Positions 1 to 9,785 of a stretch of DNA of 64,000 nucleotides are shown in pieces. The translations under genes were made by a program, and so were the position numbers. This DNA comes from Bacteriovoracaceae bacterium (lineage in GTDB: Bacteria; Bdellovibrionota; Bacteriovoracia; Bacteriovoracales; Bacteriovoracaceae): the NCBI GenBank assembly GCA_017858255.1, contig JAFMBV010000004.1, positions 1 to 64,000 of the forward strand. The letters are read 5' to 3'. The stretch's first letter is position 1; the number at the start of each line of letters is the position of its first letter. The notes under the pieces were generated by a model. It saw only the letters and a program-made list of their open reading frames with translations, had not been told where the DNA came from and made no database searches.

Positions 1-1370
1 TGCTTCAAGAAGATGGTCCCTATATTAAGGTTGTTCGTATCGTTGCTGGTGGAGCTGCTTGGCGCCAAAAAGATTTAGAAGTTGATGACATTATTCTCTT
101 TGCTGGTGAGGCAGATGCAGAGCCAGTTGACCTTGTTAATATGAGAGTAGACGACGCTGTTCGCTATATTCGCGGTAAGAAGGGAACAGAGGTTAGGCTT
201 ACTGTTAAAAAAGCAGATGGCTCGCGTAAAGTGGTTCCCATCATACGAGATGTTGTTCAGGTCGAAGCAACTTATGCCAAAGGATCAATCTTAAATCATA
301 AGGACCTAGGAATAAAAGTTGGTTACATCCATGTTCCAAAGTTTTACAGAGATTTTAATAATGCAGATAAAAGCTGTACGGCTGACGTATTGATGGAGCT
401 TAAGAGACTTAAGAAACAAAAAATTTCAGGTATGATTTTGGATCTTAGAAATAACGGAGGGGGAGCCCTTCAAGATGCCCAGGACATGTCTGGACTTTTT
501 ATTAAGTCTGGTCCAATTGTTCAAATACGAAGTCCTAATGGCACAGATGTTTTAGCGGATACAAATGAAGATATTACCTATGATGGGCCTTTAATTGTAA
601 TGGTGAATCGCTTTAGTGCATCGGCCTCTGAGATATTAGCAGGTGCTTTGCAGGATTATAAACGTGCCGTTATTGTCGGGGGAGAATTTACCCATGGAAA
701 AGGTACTGTTCAGGTAATTATCGATTTTAGTCAAAGCCCAATGATGAATTTTATAAACAAACCTCTTGGTGCAATGAAGGTTACATTACAAAAATTTTAT
801 AGAATTACAGGAGTTTCTACTCAATTTAAAGGTGTGACTCCAGATATCGTTTTACCTGATCCAATGGGATACGCTGAAAACCGTGAACAGGACCTTGATT
901 ATGCAATCCCTTGGGATACTGTTCCAGCTCTTAGTTTTAACGAGTGGGATAAGTTTTCTTACAAGCTTCCTGTTCTTACTGAAAGAAGCCATATTCGCGT
1001 TGGAAAAAACGAGCGTTTTAATAAAATTGTAAAAAGCGTGAACTATCTTAAGAAAAGAAAGAACGATACTGAAGTAAGTTTAAACTTAAATAAACTGCTA
1101 AAAGAAGATGAAGCCAATAAAGAGATTACTGAATCTTTTAAAATTGAAGGGGAAAACAAAAACATTCTTGTTTCTAATTTCGAGGAAAGTTTAATGGCCC
1201 ATGAAAATGTTCGTGAAGCAGACAAAGAGCGTTGGAAAAAAGATTTTGAGCAACGTAAGGAAGATTGGGTAAAGTCATTAACAATGGATCCAATGATAGA
1301 AGAAACTCTTTTCATCATGGATGATATTGTTAGACAGAGAAAAGGTAAGAAACTTAGCATGGTGAAATAA
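1..1370 (+). CDS. prc: C-terminal processing (tail-specific) protease, S41 family, 5' end outside window
   Basis: Periplasmic S41 serine protease of the Prc/CtpA type, which degrades or trims envelope proteins from the C-terminus. The frame is open from base 3 with no stop, and the codons before the internal ATG at 141 encode the front of a PDZ domain (AGGAAWRQ, then VGD-like VDDIIL), so the gene begins upstream of the window. The PDZ domain is followed by an S41 core with the catalytic-serine motif SASASEIL and the lysine motif HGKGTVQ. The long lysine-rich C-terminal extension matches Prc rather than short CtpA proteins. It ends TAATG, overlapping the start of the next gene by one base, which suggests translational coupling. 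Family call is firm; the Prc subtype is an inference from the C-terminal extension. Confidence 0.93.
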   Translation, partial: LQEDGPYIKVVRIVAGGAAWRQKDLEVDDIILFAGEADAEPVDLVNMRVDDAVRYIRGKKGTEVRLTVKKADGSRKVVPIIRDVVQVEATYAKGSILNHKDLGIKVGYIHVPKFYRDFNNADKSCTADVLMELKRLKKQKISGMILDLRNNGGGALQDAQDMSGLFIKSGPIVQIRSPNGTDVLADTNEDITYDGPLIVMVNRFSASASEILAGALQDYKRAVIVGGEFTHGKGTVQVIIDFSQSPMMNFINKPLGAMKVTLQKFYRITGVSTQFKGVTPDIVLPDPMGYAENREQDLDYAIPWDTVPALSFNEWDKFSYKLPVLTERSHIRVGKNERFNKIVKSVNYLKKRKNDTEVSLNLNKLLKEDEANKEITESFKIEGENKNILVSNFEESLMAHENVREADKERWKKDFEQRKEDWVKSLTMDPMIEETLFIMDDIVRQRKGKKLSMVK

Positions 1371-1606
1371 TGTCAAGAGAGATGATCGATAATACAGAAA
1401 TCGAAAACGTACTGACCAAACTAGAAGAGATTGATGACGAAGTATTGGCCGTTGAGCTTTTAAAAGAGTTCAACGACTCTACTCGTGAGTTAGGCAGGCT
1501 TTTATTAAATCAAGATGACAGTCTTAATCATGAAGAGTGGAAAACTATTTGTGACAATGCCAAAAATAGAGTTGATACGATCTTAAAAAAAATAAACAGT
1601 CTCTAA
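1370..1606 (+). CDS. Small acidic helical protein, unknown function
   Basis: A 78-residue protein starting at the ATG that overlaps the stop codon of the Prc-like gene by one base. It is acidic, predicted helical, with no signal peptide and no membrane segment, so it is probably cytoplasmic. I recognise no family. The 1-base overlap upstream and the 9-base gap to the RDD gene downstream place it in the middle of a three-gene operon. It could serve as an accessory factor to either neighbour, but nothing in the sequence shows this. Confidence 0.75.
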   Translation: MSREMIDNTEIENVLTKLEEIDDEVLAVELLKEFNDSTRELGRLLLNQDDSLNHEEWKTICDNAKNRVDTILKKINSL

Positions 1607-1615
1607 GGATGGATT

Positions 1616-2323
1616 ATGTCCGACTCGAAGAACGATAAAGATAAAGGTAAAGACGGAGACTGGGACTTCAAAGTAAGCGAAGAGCACCTAGAACAAGTTA
1701 AAATAAAGCGTAAGGCCACCAAAGCTTCGGGATCGGCAAAAACAATCGCTCCTGATCAACTAAAAAAAACAAAGAAAAAGAAAACCCTCGAAATAGATCA
1801 AGTAGAAAGAAAGAGAATCTCTCGCTCAGCAATTGCGAGAAGGGATGCGGCCTTACAAAATTATGCCGAATTGATGCCTCCATCAATTCTCAATCGAGGA
1901 ATCGCAACCATAGTCGATTTGGGGATTCTTGCAGGCCTTGGGTACTTGGGGTATTTCCTTCGGCCACAGCTTCATTATCACTATGTTAAGCTGCTGGCAG
2001 AAAGAGGAATGAACCAGACATTAGATCCAAATTTACTTGATAATGGTCTTATCGGAGTATTTGTCTTTATCTCTGCTTTCTTGATTATCTACTTTCCGGC
2101 CATGGCCTTTAAGAAGACTCCTGGGAAATCGATGATGAATATCAGAATTGGTCACGCAACGATCGGAGTTACACCCGGGAAGTTGGCGATCTTGATGCGA
2201 GAACTTATTTTTAAGCCAATCAGTATTGTTTCGGTTATTGGGTTATTGATTGGAATAAAGAATGATGGCGCTCGCTGTCTTCACGATATGCTGACAGGAA
2301 CCGCCCTTTATATTGATGATTAA
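1616..2323 (+). CDS. RDD family membrane protein
   Basis: A 235-residue inner-membrane protein. The first ~85 residues are highly charged, rich in lysine and hydrophilic. The RDD domain follows: the first helix begins LNRGIATIVDLGIL, where the characteristic Arg and Asp sit, a second hydrophobic helix lies near residues 140-165, and the motif GKSMMNIRI is typical of RDD proteins. Preceded by AAGGATGG 9 bases after the upstream gene. Its stop codon overlaps the stop of the convergent PilT-like gene by 4 bases. RDD proteins are poorly characterised; some are implicated in ion transport. The charged N-terminal extension is unusual. Confidence 0.88.
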   Translation: MSDSKNDKDKGKDGDWDFKVSEEHLEQVKIKRKATKASGSAKTIAPDQLKKTKKKKTLEIDQVERKRISRSAIARRDAALQNYAELMPPSILNRGIATIVDLGILAGLGYLGYFLRPQLHYHYVKLLAERGMNQTLDPNLLDNGLIGVFVFISAFLIIYFPAMAFKKTPGKSMMNIRIGHATIGVTPGKLAILMRELIFKPISIVSVIGLLIGIKNDGARCLHDMLTGTALYIDD

Positions 2324-3408
2324 TCGAAATTTAATTTTTGAATAAAGTCTGATTGTGAGCTAACGGCACTGAGGGCAGTCGCTTTGTCTATTACTCTATT
2401 TTCAAAGAGTGACATTATATGTTGATCGAAAGATTGTGAACCATTACCGCCAGGACCATTACCTTCTTCGATAATATCCACAATCCTCTCTAATGGTTCA
2501 TCACCTTCAATACACTCCCGAACCCCTGGAGTTGTAACCATAATTTCTTGGGCAATAACGACACCTTTTCCGTCACTTCTTTTAAGCATCCTTTGAGAAA
2601 CGATAGCGTGGAGGTTAACGGAAAGTCGCTTCCTGACATCTTTTTGTTCTTCAGGTGGAAACATGGAAATAATTCTTCCCATTGTCGCCAGAGCATTTGT
2701 GGTGTGAACGGTAGAGAATACAGTGTGACCTGTCTCTGCAGCTTTAAGTGCTATCTGAATAGTTTCTGGATCCCTCATCTCCCCAATTAAAATAACATCA
2801 GGATCCTGGCGCAAAGCACCTCTTAGGGCAATATTGAAGTCTGCGGTATCTTTGCCAACTTCTCGTTGGGAAATTCGCGCCTTTTTTTGTGGATGTAAAT
2901 ATTCAACAGGGTCTTCAACAGTAATAACATGACAGCTGCGGGTGTCGTTAATATGGTCAATCATTGCTGCTAGGGTGGTAGATTTACCGGAGCCTGTGGG
3001 ACCTGTAACAAGAATGAGTCCTCTTCTTTCATCAGAAATTTTAGCAAGCACACTTGGAAGTCCAAGAGACTTAAGACTGGGAACCGTAGCATTAACGATC
3101 CTCATAATTATGCCAATCTTTCTATCGTAGCGAAAAAAGTTATAACGAATACGACACAGTCCTTGAATCGCAAAACCACCATCATATTCTTTTAAGCGAG
3201 AGATTTTCTCAATGAGGTCTTTTTTTTGAAGAACGATCTTAGCAATCTCTTTTACATCTTCTGAAGAAAATTCTTTTGTTTGGATTGGAACGAGCTCGCC
3301 ACGGATTCGTAGGCAAGGCTTTTCGTCTGTTCTTATATGAACATCGCTGGCCCCATGTTCTACGGCCACTTTAATAAGACTAACTAGGTTTTGTTTCGTA
3401 AAGCTCAT
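2320..3408 (-). CDS. pilT: Type IV pilus twitching ATPase, PilT/PilU family
   Basis: Cytoplasmic hexameric ATPase that drives pilus retraction. From the ATG at 3408 it is 362 residues. Visible motifs: Walker A GPTGSGKST near residue 136, the Asp-box region VITVEDPVEY, Walker B DPDVILIGEMRD near 203, and the His box TGHTVFSTVHT. A GTG at 3429 in frame would add seven residues, but MSFTKQNLVSLI is the more usual N-terminus for the family. The canonical PilT AIRNLIR motif is replaced by VRECIEG, so it may be a PilU or second PilT paralogue. No other pilus genes are adjacent. Confidence 0.9.
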   Translation of the reverse strand: MSFTKQNLVSLIKVAVEHGASDVHIRTDEKPCLRIRGELVPIQTKEFSSEDVKEIAKIVLQKKDLIEKISRLKEYDGGFAIQGLCRIRYNFFRYDRKIGIIMRIVNATVPSLKSLGLPSVLAKISDERRGLILVTGPTGSGKSTTLAAMIDHINDTRSCHVITVEDPVEYLHPQKKARISQREVGKDTADFNIALRGALRQDPDVILIGEMRDPETIQIALKAAETGHTVFSTVHTTNALATMGRIISMFPPEEQKDVRKRLSVNLHAIVSQRMLKRSDGKGVVIAQEIMVTTPGVRECIEGDEPLERIVDIIEEGNGPGGNGSQSFDQHIMSLFENRVIDKATALSAVSSQSDFIQKLNFD

Positions 3409-3536
3409 TCGAGTTCTATTGTAGCCCACGTCAAAAAGGACACAAGGGAAAAGCTGTTGATGCCTTGCGTTGGAAGGTTTAATAAATGGTCCACTTGATA
3501 AAAGACACTCGCTCCTTATCAGGTTATATTTTAACC

Positions 3537-4523
3537 ATGACCAAAAAGTTACTTATCATTCGCTTCTCAAGCTTTGGGGACATCATATTTTGCAGAAGTT
3601 TGCTCACTTCTTTAAAGGATGAGAGTTGGTCGACAGATTGGCTTGTCAGAAGTGACCTCGCAGGCGCATTAGGCAATGACGAAAATTTGAATCACTGTTT
3701 TCGCTTTGATCGTAAAGATGGGCTTCTTGGTCTGATACGTATGAGTTTTGAGCTTCGAAAGAATAATTATGATGTCATCTATGATGCCCATAACAATATT
3801 AGAAGTACAATCGTGAGATTTATCGTAAGTTTTTTCAGTCGCAGTCGACTAATTATTAGGCCTAAGGATCGCCTAAAAAGGTTCTTACTTTTTAAATTAC
3901 GGATAAATAAATTTCCATCCCCATTCAAGGCCATGGAGTCCTATTGGTGGCCTCTTAAGAAAGCACTTTCATTAACCAGTTCCTTGAAGCCCATTAATTG
4001 GCCTCAAAAACCAGGTACTGAAGAATGGAAGAAGTTAAAAAAGAGTATTGTATTAGCTCCAGCAACTGCATGGCCTATGAAGAGTTGGCCTGTGGGCCAC
4101 TGGAAGAGACTTATTGAACTATTACCTCAAGAGTCTTTTATTCTTTTAGGAGGACCAGCAGACACATTTTGTGAAGATATCGCCAGCGTTGCCTCTGACA
4201 GAGTTGAGAATTGGGCCGGTCGCTTTAGCCTTGCAGAGAGTTGTGCTCACGCTGCCCATGCTCGTTTTATCATTACAGGCGATACTGGTCTCCAACAAGT
4301 TGCCGATTTGGCGGGAGTATCAGGTCTTAGTCTTATTGGACCAACAGCTTTTGGGTTTCCAACGATGGGCTCTTTAAAAGTTCTTGAGGTTGATCTACCT
4401 TGTCGACCCTGTACTAAAGACGGCCGAGGAAATTGTCATCGCGAAATCTATCAAGAATGTATGGTGGCCATTACCCCTGATAGAGTCGCTCAAGAGACCC
4501 GTGACTTTCTAAATAATAGTTAA
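3537..4523 (+). CDS. Glycosyltransferase family 9 (ADP-heptose:LPS heptosyltransferase-like)
   Basis: Predicted cytoplasmic-face enzyme adding heptose or a related sugar to the LPS core. The start at 3537 gives MTKKLLIIRFSSFGDI, the standard GT9 opening; an in-frame ATG at 3486 would add 17 atypical residues. The C-terminal half shows the nucleotide-sugar region (ILLGGPAD, then ITGDTGLQQVADLAG) and CRPCTKDG with paired cysteines seen in WaaF/WaaC-like proteins. About 328 residues, normal for the family. Its stop codon overlaps the convergent deaminase-like gene by 4 bases. The exact acceptor cannot be read from sequence. Confidence 0.88.
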   Translation: MTKKLLIIRFSSFGDIIFCRSLLTSLKDESWSTDWLVRSDLAGALGNDENLNHCFRFDRKDGLLGLIRMSFELRKNNYDVIYDAHNNIRSTIVRFIVSFFSRSRLIIRPKDRLKRFLLFKLRINKFPSPFKAMESYWWPLKKALSLTSSLKPINWPQKPGTEEWKKLKKSIVLAPATAWPMKSWPVGHWKRLIELLPQESFILLGGPADTFCEDIASVASDRVENWAGRFSLAESCAHAAHARFIITGDTGLQQVADLAGVSGLSLIGPTAFGFPTMGSLKVLEVDLPCRPCTKDGRGNCHREIYQECMVAITPDRVAQETRDFLNNS

Positions 4524-6157
4524 GATGGTTTAAACTTTTTACGAATTTTCCACAGAAGGCTACTTATATACGGTCTTCTTGATTCTCCTGAAACAACCAT
4601 CAACAGCTTTGTTATTTTTAAGTTTTCTGGATCAGAGAAAAGCAAAATAAGCATTTCTCTAATAAAGTTTGTCGAAAGCGTGACGTAATTGTCGGTTCCA
4701 ACGCCTAGGTTTACACCCTTCTTCTCCCACCATGAAAATGGATGGTCTTTTACATCGGGAAAAGAATTGGTCAGCTTTATATTGCTGGTAGGAAGCGCGA
4801 CAAGACTGACGTTCTTATTAATCATTCGGTTTAAAATATCATGCTGGTAAGTTTCAATCTCTCTGGCGGTATGAAACTTTGTTTTAATAAAAACAATCTC
4901 TTCGGGATCGCTAAGCTTCTCACCAGAAATGAGCTTGTCTCTAACTTCAGGCTCTTGCCATTCCATGTCCATGAGCTCTCGAAATTCAATGCTGGCCGGA
5001 TCAAGTGTTTTACCTTCGCGGTTATAATCCATGACTCTCTGAAAGAGACGATGAAAATAATAGTTGGGGTTAATCCCTAAACTTAATCCATGTTCTAGCG
5101 TATCGATATGCCAAATATTCATAGAGTTATCGACGGATTGAACTCCCTTTCTTAAGGTCTTCCATGTTTCACCATGGTGAGAGCGGATGCGAAAGCCATT
5201 ATATTGAAGACGGCGAAGGCCTGCCTTCATTTCTTTGAAGTGCTTCTTGCGGTAGAGCTCTTTTTCGTCACCTACGGTGTCAATTTCCACAAGGTGGGGT
5301 TCAAGTTCGGGGTTGTCTTTGATAATCTTTAAAAGCTTCTTAACTTGATCTAAGAAGTGTTCTTCCTTAGTCTCGAAGTTTTCCTGGTCATAAAACTCAG
5401 CTTCTTTTCTAAAACTAGGGGAGAGAATGAAACCAAATTCAGGATGAAGCTTTTGAAACTTCTTAAAGCCATTATAGAGGCCAAAGACAACATCTTCTTC
5501 AGTTATATTCTCAGTGCCTGGAATTTGCTCTGACTTCTTACTTGTTGTTCTGTTCAGAGTGAACTTTAAACGAATATGGCCAACATTGTACTTTTCATAA
5601 AGTTCTTCGGCCATATGGAAGGCCGCATCTTCGTGGGCCTGACGATCCACAAGCACAAGCTTTGGTAAATAAAGGATACGAAGGTAAGTCATAAATTGCT
5701 CACCATCCTGTAGACGGATGAGGTAATCCACATCCTCGACGGTCTCAATCGGCCATGCTTCCTCGCCATAGACTTCTATGATCTTTTCTTTGTAGATATC
5801 TTTATGAGGTCCTTCGAGTAGTTTCATTAAACGAGGATAGATGAAATCAGCGGTAAGAGATCCTGTTAAATGAATATGTTCTTCTCGATATTTAAGGGGA
5901 AAGAGGTTAAAGAAGTTAAAAAAGGCATCACTAACCGGATGTCTTAATAGAGTTTCAAGGTCTACTTCATCTTGATGAAAACCCCAAAGTAGTTTTTTAA
6001 ATTCTTGGATTTGCTTATGAACGACAGGAATCTTACGGATATTTGGAGAGTAGCTTAAGAGCTCCAAGGTATCGTCAATATTAATACCGTTTGTTTCACT
6101 TATAATGTTGATAAGTTCGTGAGTAAGTTCGTCTATTAACTGCTGCTTTTGGGGCAT
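4520..6157 (-). CDS. Adenosine deaminase-family metal-dependent hydrolase
   Basis: A 545-residue amidohydrolase-superfamily protein. The deaminase signatures appear in order: HIHLTGS (metal ligands His94 and His96), SHHGET replacing the usual HAGE, DTLEHG for the IGHG motif, PTSN, and GTDN near the C-terminus, where classic enzymes have TDDP. The first metal-binding Asp is kept but the second Asp is Asn. There is a ~90-residue N-terminal helical region before the barrel, longer than ordinary Add. No signal peptide. A good AGGA site precedes the ATG. Substrate could be adenosine, a nucleotide or another aminated purine; I do not assign one. Confidence 0.8.
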   Translation of the reverse strand: MPQKQQLIDELTHELINIISETNGINIDDTLELLSYSPNIRKIPVVHKQIQEFKKLLWGFHQDEVDLETLLRHPVSDAFFNFFNLFPLKYREEHIHLTGSLTADFIYPRLMKLLEGPHKDIYKEKIIEVYGEEAWPIETVEDVDYLIRLQDGEQFMTYLRILYLPKLVLVDRQAHEDAAFHMAEELYEKYNVGHIRLKFTLNRTTSKKSEQIPGTENITEEDVVFGLYNGFKKFQKLHPEFGFILSPSFRKEAEFYDQENFETKEEHFLDQVKKLLKIIKDNPELEPHLVEIDTVGDEKELYRKKHFKEMKAGLRRLQYNGFRIRSHHGETWKTLRKGVQSVDNSMNIWHIDTLEHGLSLGINPNYYFHRLFQRVMDYNREGKTLDPASIEFRELMDMEWQEPEVRDKLISGEKLSDPEEIVFIKTKFHTAREIETYQHDILNRMINKNVSLVALPTSNIKLTNSFPDVKDHPFSWWEKKGVNLGVGTDNYVTLSTNFIREMLILLFSDPENLKITKLLMVVSGESRRPYISSLLWKIRKKFKPS

Positions 6158-6172
6158 GATTATTCCTAAATT

Positions 6173-7234
6173 TTACTTAGATTCTTTTACCAATATATCA
6201 TAAGCGGCTTTTATCTGAGTAAAATTTTCCGTAGCAATCGACTCAAACTCTTCTGGAATTCCCTTACCCTTAAGCCGGTCTGGGTGCTTAAGACGAGCGA
6301 GCTTTTTATATTGTTTTTTTATTTGATCTAAGGTGGCATCGGAATTTAGACCCAGTGACTTATAGGCACCTACTTTGTCATTTTTTCCGCTAAGGGGTGA
6401 TAGGGGGGAGAGTGTATGGAAAAGCTCCGACTCCTCTTTAATTTCGTTAATAATATCTAATCTTCTCTTTAATTCTCCATTAGGGCGTTTGAGAAGGCTC
6501 AATAACACTTGAACTTCTGCTTGAGGGAGTTTGTGACTTTCACTTTTTATAAGGTCCTTTAACTTGATTTTTCCTTTTTTCTTATCGAAAAAAATGATGA
6601 TGCCTTTGCTTAAACTTGATGGACTCATCATCCACTTTTTCGCCAACAATTCCCTTAATTTGGTACTTTCAATGAGAAGTTTTGTAAAAGTAAAGCATTC
6701 CAAAGTTTCACGGATGGCCTGAAGAGGTTGCAATTGACCTTTGGGATTAAGAAAAGCTTCCCTAGTGATAAGAGCATTGAAATCTTGATTGATTTGAGTC
6801 TCTTCAATTCTTTGACCTATGGACTGACCGAGTTTATTTGCAATTTCCTTTAATTCTGGACCTGCTCCCCATTGAAGCGAGTCAATCATGCCCATAAAGG
6901 TTTTTAATTCTTGCTTTCGCATTTCTTGAATCTTGGTTTTGGTCTTCAAGCGGCTGAGTTGATTATATTCAGAATGAAGTGCTTCTTCGGTTTTGTTTTT
7001 ACGGGAACTCTGTGGTGCTAGAGCTTCTCCTTTTGGACCATGTCCATCTGTACGAAGCATCGATTTTTTTTGTTCGATCATATGATCGAAATTGACCTCT
7101 TTGTTCTTCTTTCTCTTGGTGCCATATAGAAAACCCCAGAATGTCTGACCAATAAATGGCGCCAACAACTTTGAGGCGACAAAAGTTAAAACACAGAAAG
7201 ACAAAATTTTCATGAGAATTTCAATTTTGAGCAT
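6173..7234 (-). CDS. Membrane-anchored J-domain protein (DjlA-like layout)
   Basis: A 353-residue DnaJ-class co-chaperone. The C-terminal ~70 residues form a J domain: YKSLGL, helix II with QYKKLARLKHPD (HPD intact), then an AAYDIL end. The N-terminus has one hydrophobic helix (ILSFCVLTFVASKLLAPF), so the protein is likely inner-membrane anchored. The middle region is helical and could be TerB-like, which would give the same order as DjlA; this is inference. The start is supported by AGG about 7 bases upstream of the ATG. It lies 15 bases upstream of the deaminase-like gene and is likely co-transcribed with it. Confidence 0.82.
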   Translation of the reverse strand: MLKIEILMKILSFCVLTFVASKLLAPFIGQTFWGFLYGTKRKKNKEVNFDHMIEQKKSMLRTDGHGPKGEALAPQSSRKNKTEEALHSEYNQLSRLKTKTKIQEMRKQELKTFMGMIDSLQWGAGPELKEIANKLGQSIGQRIEETQINQDFNALITREAFLNPKGQLQPLQAIRETLECFTFTKLLIESTKLRELLAKKWMMSPSSLSKGIIIFFDKKKGKIKLKDLIKSESHKLPQAEVQVLLSLLKRPNGELKRRLDIINEIKEESELFHTLSPLSPLSGKNDKVGAYKSLGLNSDATLDQIKKQYKKLARLKHPDRLKGKGIPEEFESIATENFTQIKAAYDILVKESK

Positions 7235-7328
7235 TCGTTACCTAAGGTTCCTTTTTTTTAGTCATGGTATGATTCTAGGGTAAATTAAGACGCTATAAAA
7301 TGAAATAGGTGAGTGCTCTAGGAAAATT

Positions 7329-8327
7329 ATGGGTAATTGGACAATTGAAAAAATAAACCTGCCCTTAAAGGTCAACTGGAAAATAGCCAGGGGCTCCATG
7401 AAGGAAAAGACCAATATGGTTGTAACCTTTCGTGAGGGCAAACTTGAGGGAAAAGGGGAGGTTGCTTTCACTACTCATGGGGAAGTCACCGTCTCTGATG
7501 TGGAAGAGGCATTTGAAGATTTTCAAAATAGAGTTCCTAAAGACATCAATGGTCTTGAAAATATGTTGGAAGAGCTTCATAAAGAAAGAATTCCAAGTAA
7601 TTTGAGATTCGCTCTTGAGTCATCGTATGTTCATTTTCTGGCTAAACTTATGGAGGATCAGCCCTCTCGTGTCCTTGGCGTAAGGGAGGTTAATAATCTC
7701 CCCACAAGTTATTCAATACCTCATATGGAAGTGGAAGAAGTTGAAGATTTTTTCAATAAGCATAATCTAAGTCGCTTCCCTTCTATAAAACTTAAAGTGA
7801 TAGGCGCTGATGACGTGGCCTTGGTTCGTAAAGTTGGTGAACTCTATAAGGGAGCACTCAGAATCGATGGAAACGAAGGTTTTAAAAATTCATTAGAAGT
7901 CCTAGAGTTTTGTAATCACCTTAAAGATTTAAATATTGAACTCTTAGAGCAACCCTTATCCCATAAGGACTTTGATGAGTGTGTAAAACTGAGGGAAAAA
8001 TCCCCATTTCTCTTAATTGCCGATGAGTCACTTCAAGATGGTCCGGTCGTGGATGATTTTCAAAGAGCTTTCCACGGAGTAAATATTAAACTTCAAAAGG
8101 CCGGCGGTTACATTAAGGCCATGAATCAAATGAGAGAGGCAAGGTCTCTAGGTCTAAAAACTATGTTAGGCTGCATGATCGAGACTTCTCTTGGTATTTC
8201 AAGTGCGATGCAGATTGCTTACAATGTTGATTTTCTTGATTTAGATGGTTTTCTTCATTTGAAAGAAGAGCCGTTTGGACTCGCCTTTGAGGATAATGGT
8301 CACCTTTTCTATTCTTTTTCCCATTAG
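7329..8327 (+). CDS. Dipeptide epimerase (L-Ala-D/L-Glu epimerase type), enolase superfamily
   Basis: A 332-residue muconate-lactonizing-enzyme-like protein, predicted to epimerise L-Ala-D-Glu from murein tripeptide recycling. Visible catalytic elements: KLK (Lys154 and Lys156), metal ligands Asp180, Glu207 (in LLEQP) and Asp232 (in ADES), and Lys254 in NIKLQKAGG. The barrel end GCMIETSLG is the epimerase-type signature. An AGGA site sits 6 bases before the ATG. It is transcribed divergently from the J-protein gene. Specificity for Ala-Glu is the common one in Gram-negatives but other dipeptides are possible. Confidence 0.85.
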   Translation: MGNWTIEKINLPLKVNWKIARGSMKEKTNMVVTFREGKLEGKGEVAFTTHGEVTVSDVEEAFEDFQNRVPKDINGLENMLEELHKERIPSNLRFALESSYVHFLAKLMEDQPSRVLGVREVNNLPTSYSIPHMEVEEVEDFFNKHNLSRFPSIKLKVIGADDVALVRKVGELYKGALRIDGNEGFKNSLEVLEFCNHLKDLNIELLEQPLSHKDFDECVKLREKSPFLLIADESLQDGPVVDDFQRAFHGVNIKLQKAGGYIKAMNQMREARSLGLKTMLGCMIETSLGISSAMQIAYNVDFLDLDGFLHLKEEPFGLAFEDNGHLFYSFSH

Positions 8328-9577
8328 AAGTAGAAGCGAAATTCTACATCGTAACGAGCATACTTTGGTGTGTTCATTCCACCGAGAATTTGTTGGGCAG
8401 AGAGTTGGCAGTTAAAAGGCAGAAAAAAGTCTCCAGACTGATAGAGAGGAACGGTTGAAAGAAGAACACCGGCCCTCACCGTTTGTTGGGTTCTCTCTGT
8501 GGAGAGTGCATGAATGTCGTTCGCCAAAGAAAATTCAGAGTCATATTTAGCCTCACCGATGTAGTTGTAAAGAAAACCACCGTTAAAACTAACCCACCTC
8601 TTTAATTGAAAACTAGCTTCAGTTCTTATGTCGAGCATATTTCCTAGCTTCTCTTTAAATAGACCATTCTCACGACTATAAGGATAGTCTGCAGATTCAG
8701 GAATCCTCATCACTCTGTCGTGAGCAAACTGATAGGTGTAACGAAAGAAACTTTCAAAACTCCAACGAGTATCTGGAACTGTAATACCTCCACCAAACTC
8801 TACAAAGAGATCCGCCTGGCCATCACCAAAGGCGAAATCTTGAAGAATGTCTGGGTCATCTTCGCGGCCTGTTGGGAGCACGACTCCACCAGTGACAGCA
8901 AGACCCGAGTTGGTCCAATCAGTTAAGCGGTAAATGGCGCCTAATTCCATATCCCCCATGCCTTCTGCTTGCCAGTTGCCAAGAGGCTGATAATTTAGAT
9001 AGTTCACGACGACAGACTGGACAACTCCACCATTGATATCAGGAATATCTGGAGCGATCTGAGTTAGTATCTGGGCCGCTGTCGAATCATCTAAGGAAGC
9101 GGCCACTTCTTGGTAGTTATTTTCTCTTGTTCTTTGAATATCTAAATTTACGCGAGCATCATACCAAGGAAAAGTTCCATAAATGGTAAGACGATTTGAA
9201 AGACCAAAGGCGAGGCCTGCACCATCAACTTTTACATCGGCAGTACCCTTGGCCTGATATTCTCCAAAGGTAATTTGTTCGTATGCTTGGGGCGAGACAG
9301 ATTTTAACTGCTCAAATACGGACTTAAGAGTTTCATCAACATCTTCAATGGCCGAGGCATCCAAATTGAGGCGAAAGAAATAATCTCTCTCTTGTTGTTG
9401 ACGGTCAAAAGCGGATTCAATTGTTGAGGTTCGGACCTGCTTCAAGGCCAGCATCCGTACCCCTTTTGGGAGGGTATCGTAGTAGGCACCAAAACTTATT
9501 GACGAAAGGCATGCCAAAGTTGAGGCAAGCAGGGTCCTAGACCAATAATTTGTGGTTGTTTTCGTCATTTTTGGCAT
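8324..9577 (-). CDS. Predicted outer-membrane beta-barrel protein, unknown substrate
   Basis: A 417-residue exported protein. It has an N-terminal signal peptide (TLLASTLACLSSISFG then AYYD) and many alternating strands rich in aromatic and Gly residues. The last residues, RYDVEFRFYF, end in the C-terminal Phe expected for BAM-inserted barrels. The region from residue ~130 on reads as barrel strands (LSNRLTIYGTFPWYDARVN, VSFNGGFLYNYIGEAKY). No specific family recognised. Start could also be the fourth codon. Its stop overlaps the convergent epimerase gene by 4 bases. Confidence 0.75.
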   Translation of the reverse strand: MPKMTKTTTNYWSRTLLASTLACLSSISFGAYYDTLPKGVRMLALKQVRTSTIESAFDRQQQERDYFFRLNLDASAIEDVDETLKSVFEQLKSVSPQAYEQITFGEYQAKGTADVKVDGAGLAFGLSNRLTIYGTFPWYDARVNLDIQRTRENNYQEVAASLDDSTAAQILTQIAPDIPDINGGVVQSVVVNYLNYQPLGNWQAEGMGDMELGAIYRLTDWTNSGLAVTGGVVLPTGREDDPDILQDFAFGDGQADLFVEFGGGITVPDTRWSFESFFRYTYQFAHDRVMRIPESADYPYSRENGLFKEKLGNMLDIRTEASFQLKRWVSFNGGFLYNYIGEAKYDSEFSLANDIHALSTERTQQTVRAGVLLSTVPLYQSGDFFLPFNCQLSAQQILGGMNTPKYARYDVEFRFYF

Positions 9578-9785
9578 ATTGAAATATATAAGATTGTTGC
9601 GCGCTGCGCTACTAAAGAAAGAATAGTGAGAAGCTTTTTCACGGTTGAAGAAAGTAATGTAAATTTAGAGACTTACAAGAGTTTTCTATGGGTAATAGTT
9701 TCAGGGAATCTAGGCAATAGAGCAAAGAGCTGTTAGAACGCTATGCACAACAAAAAGGCAGGAGATTCTTATCACGAAGAATATT

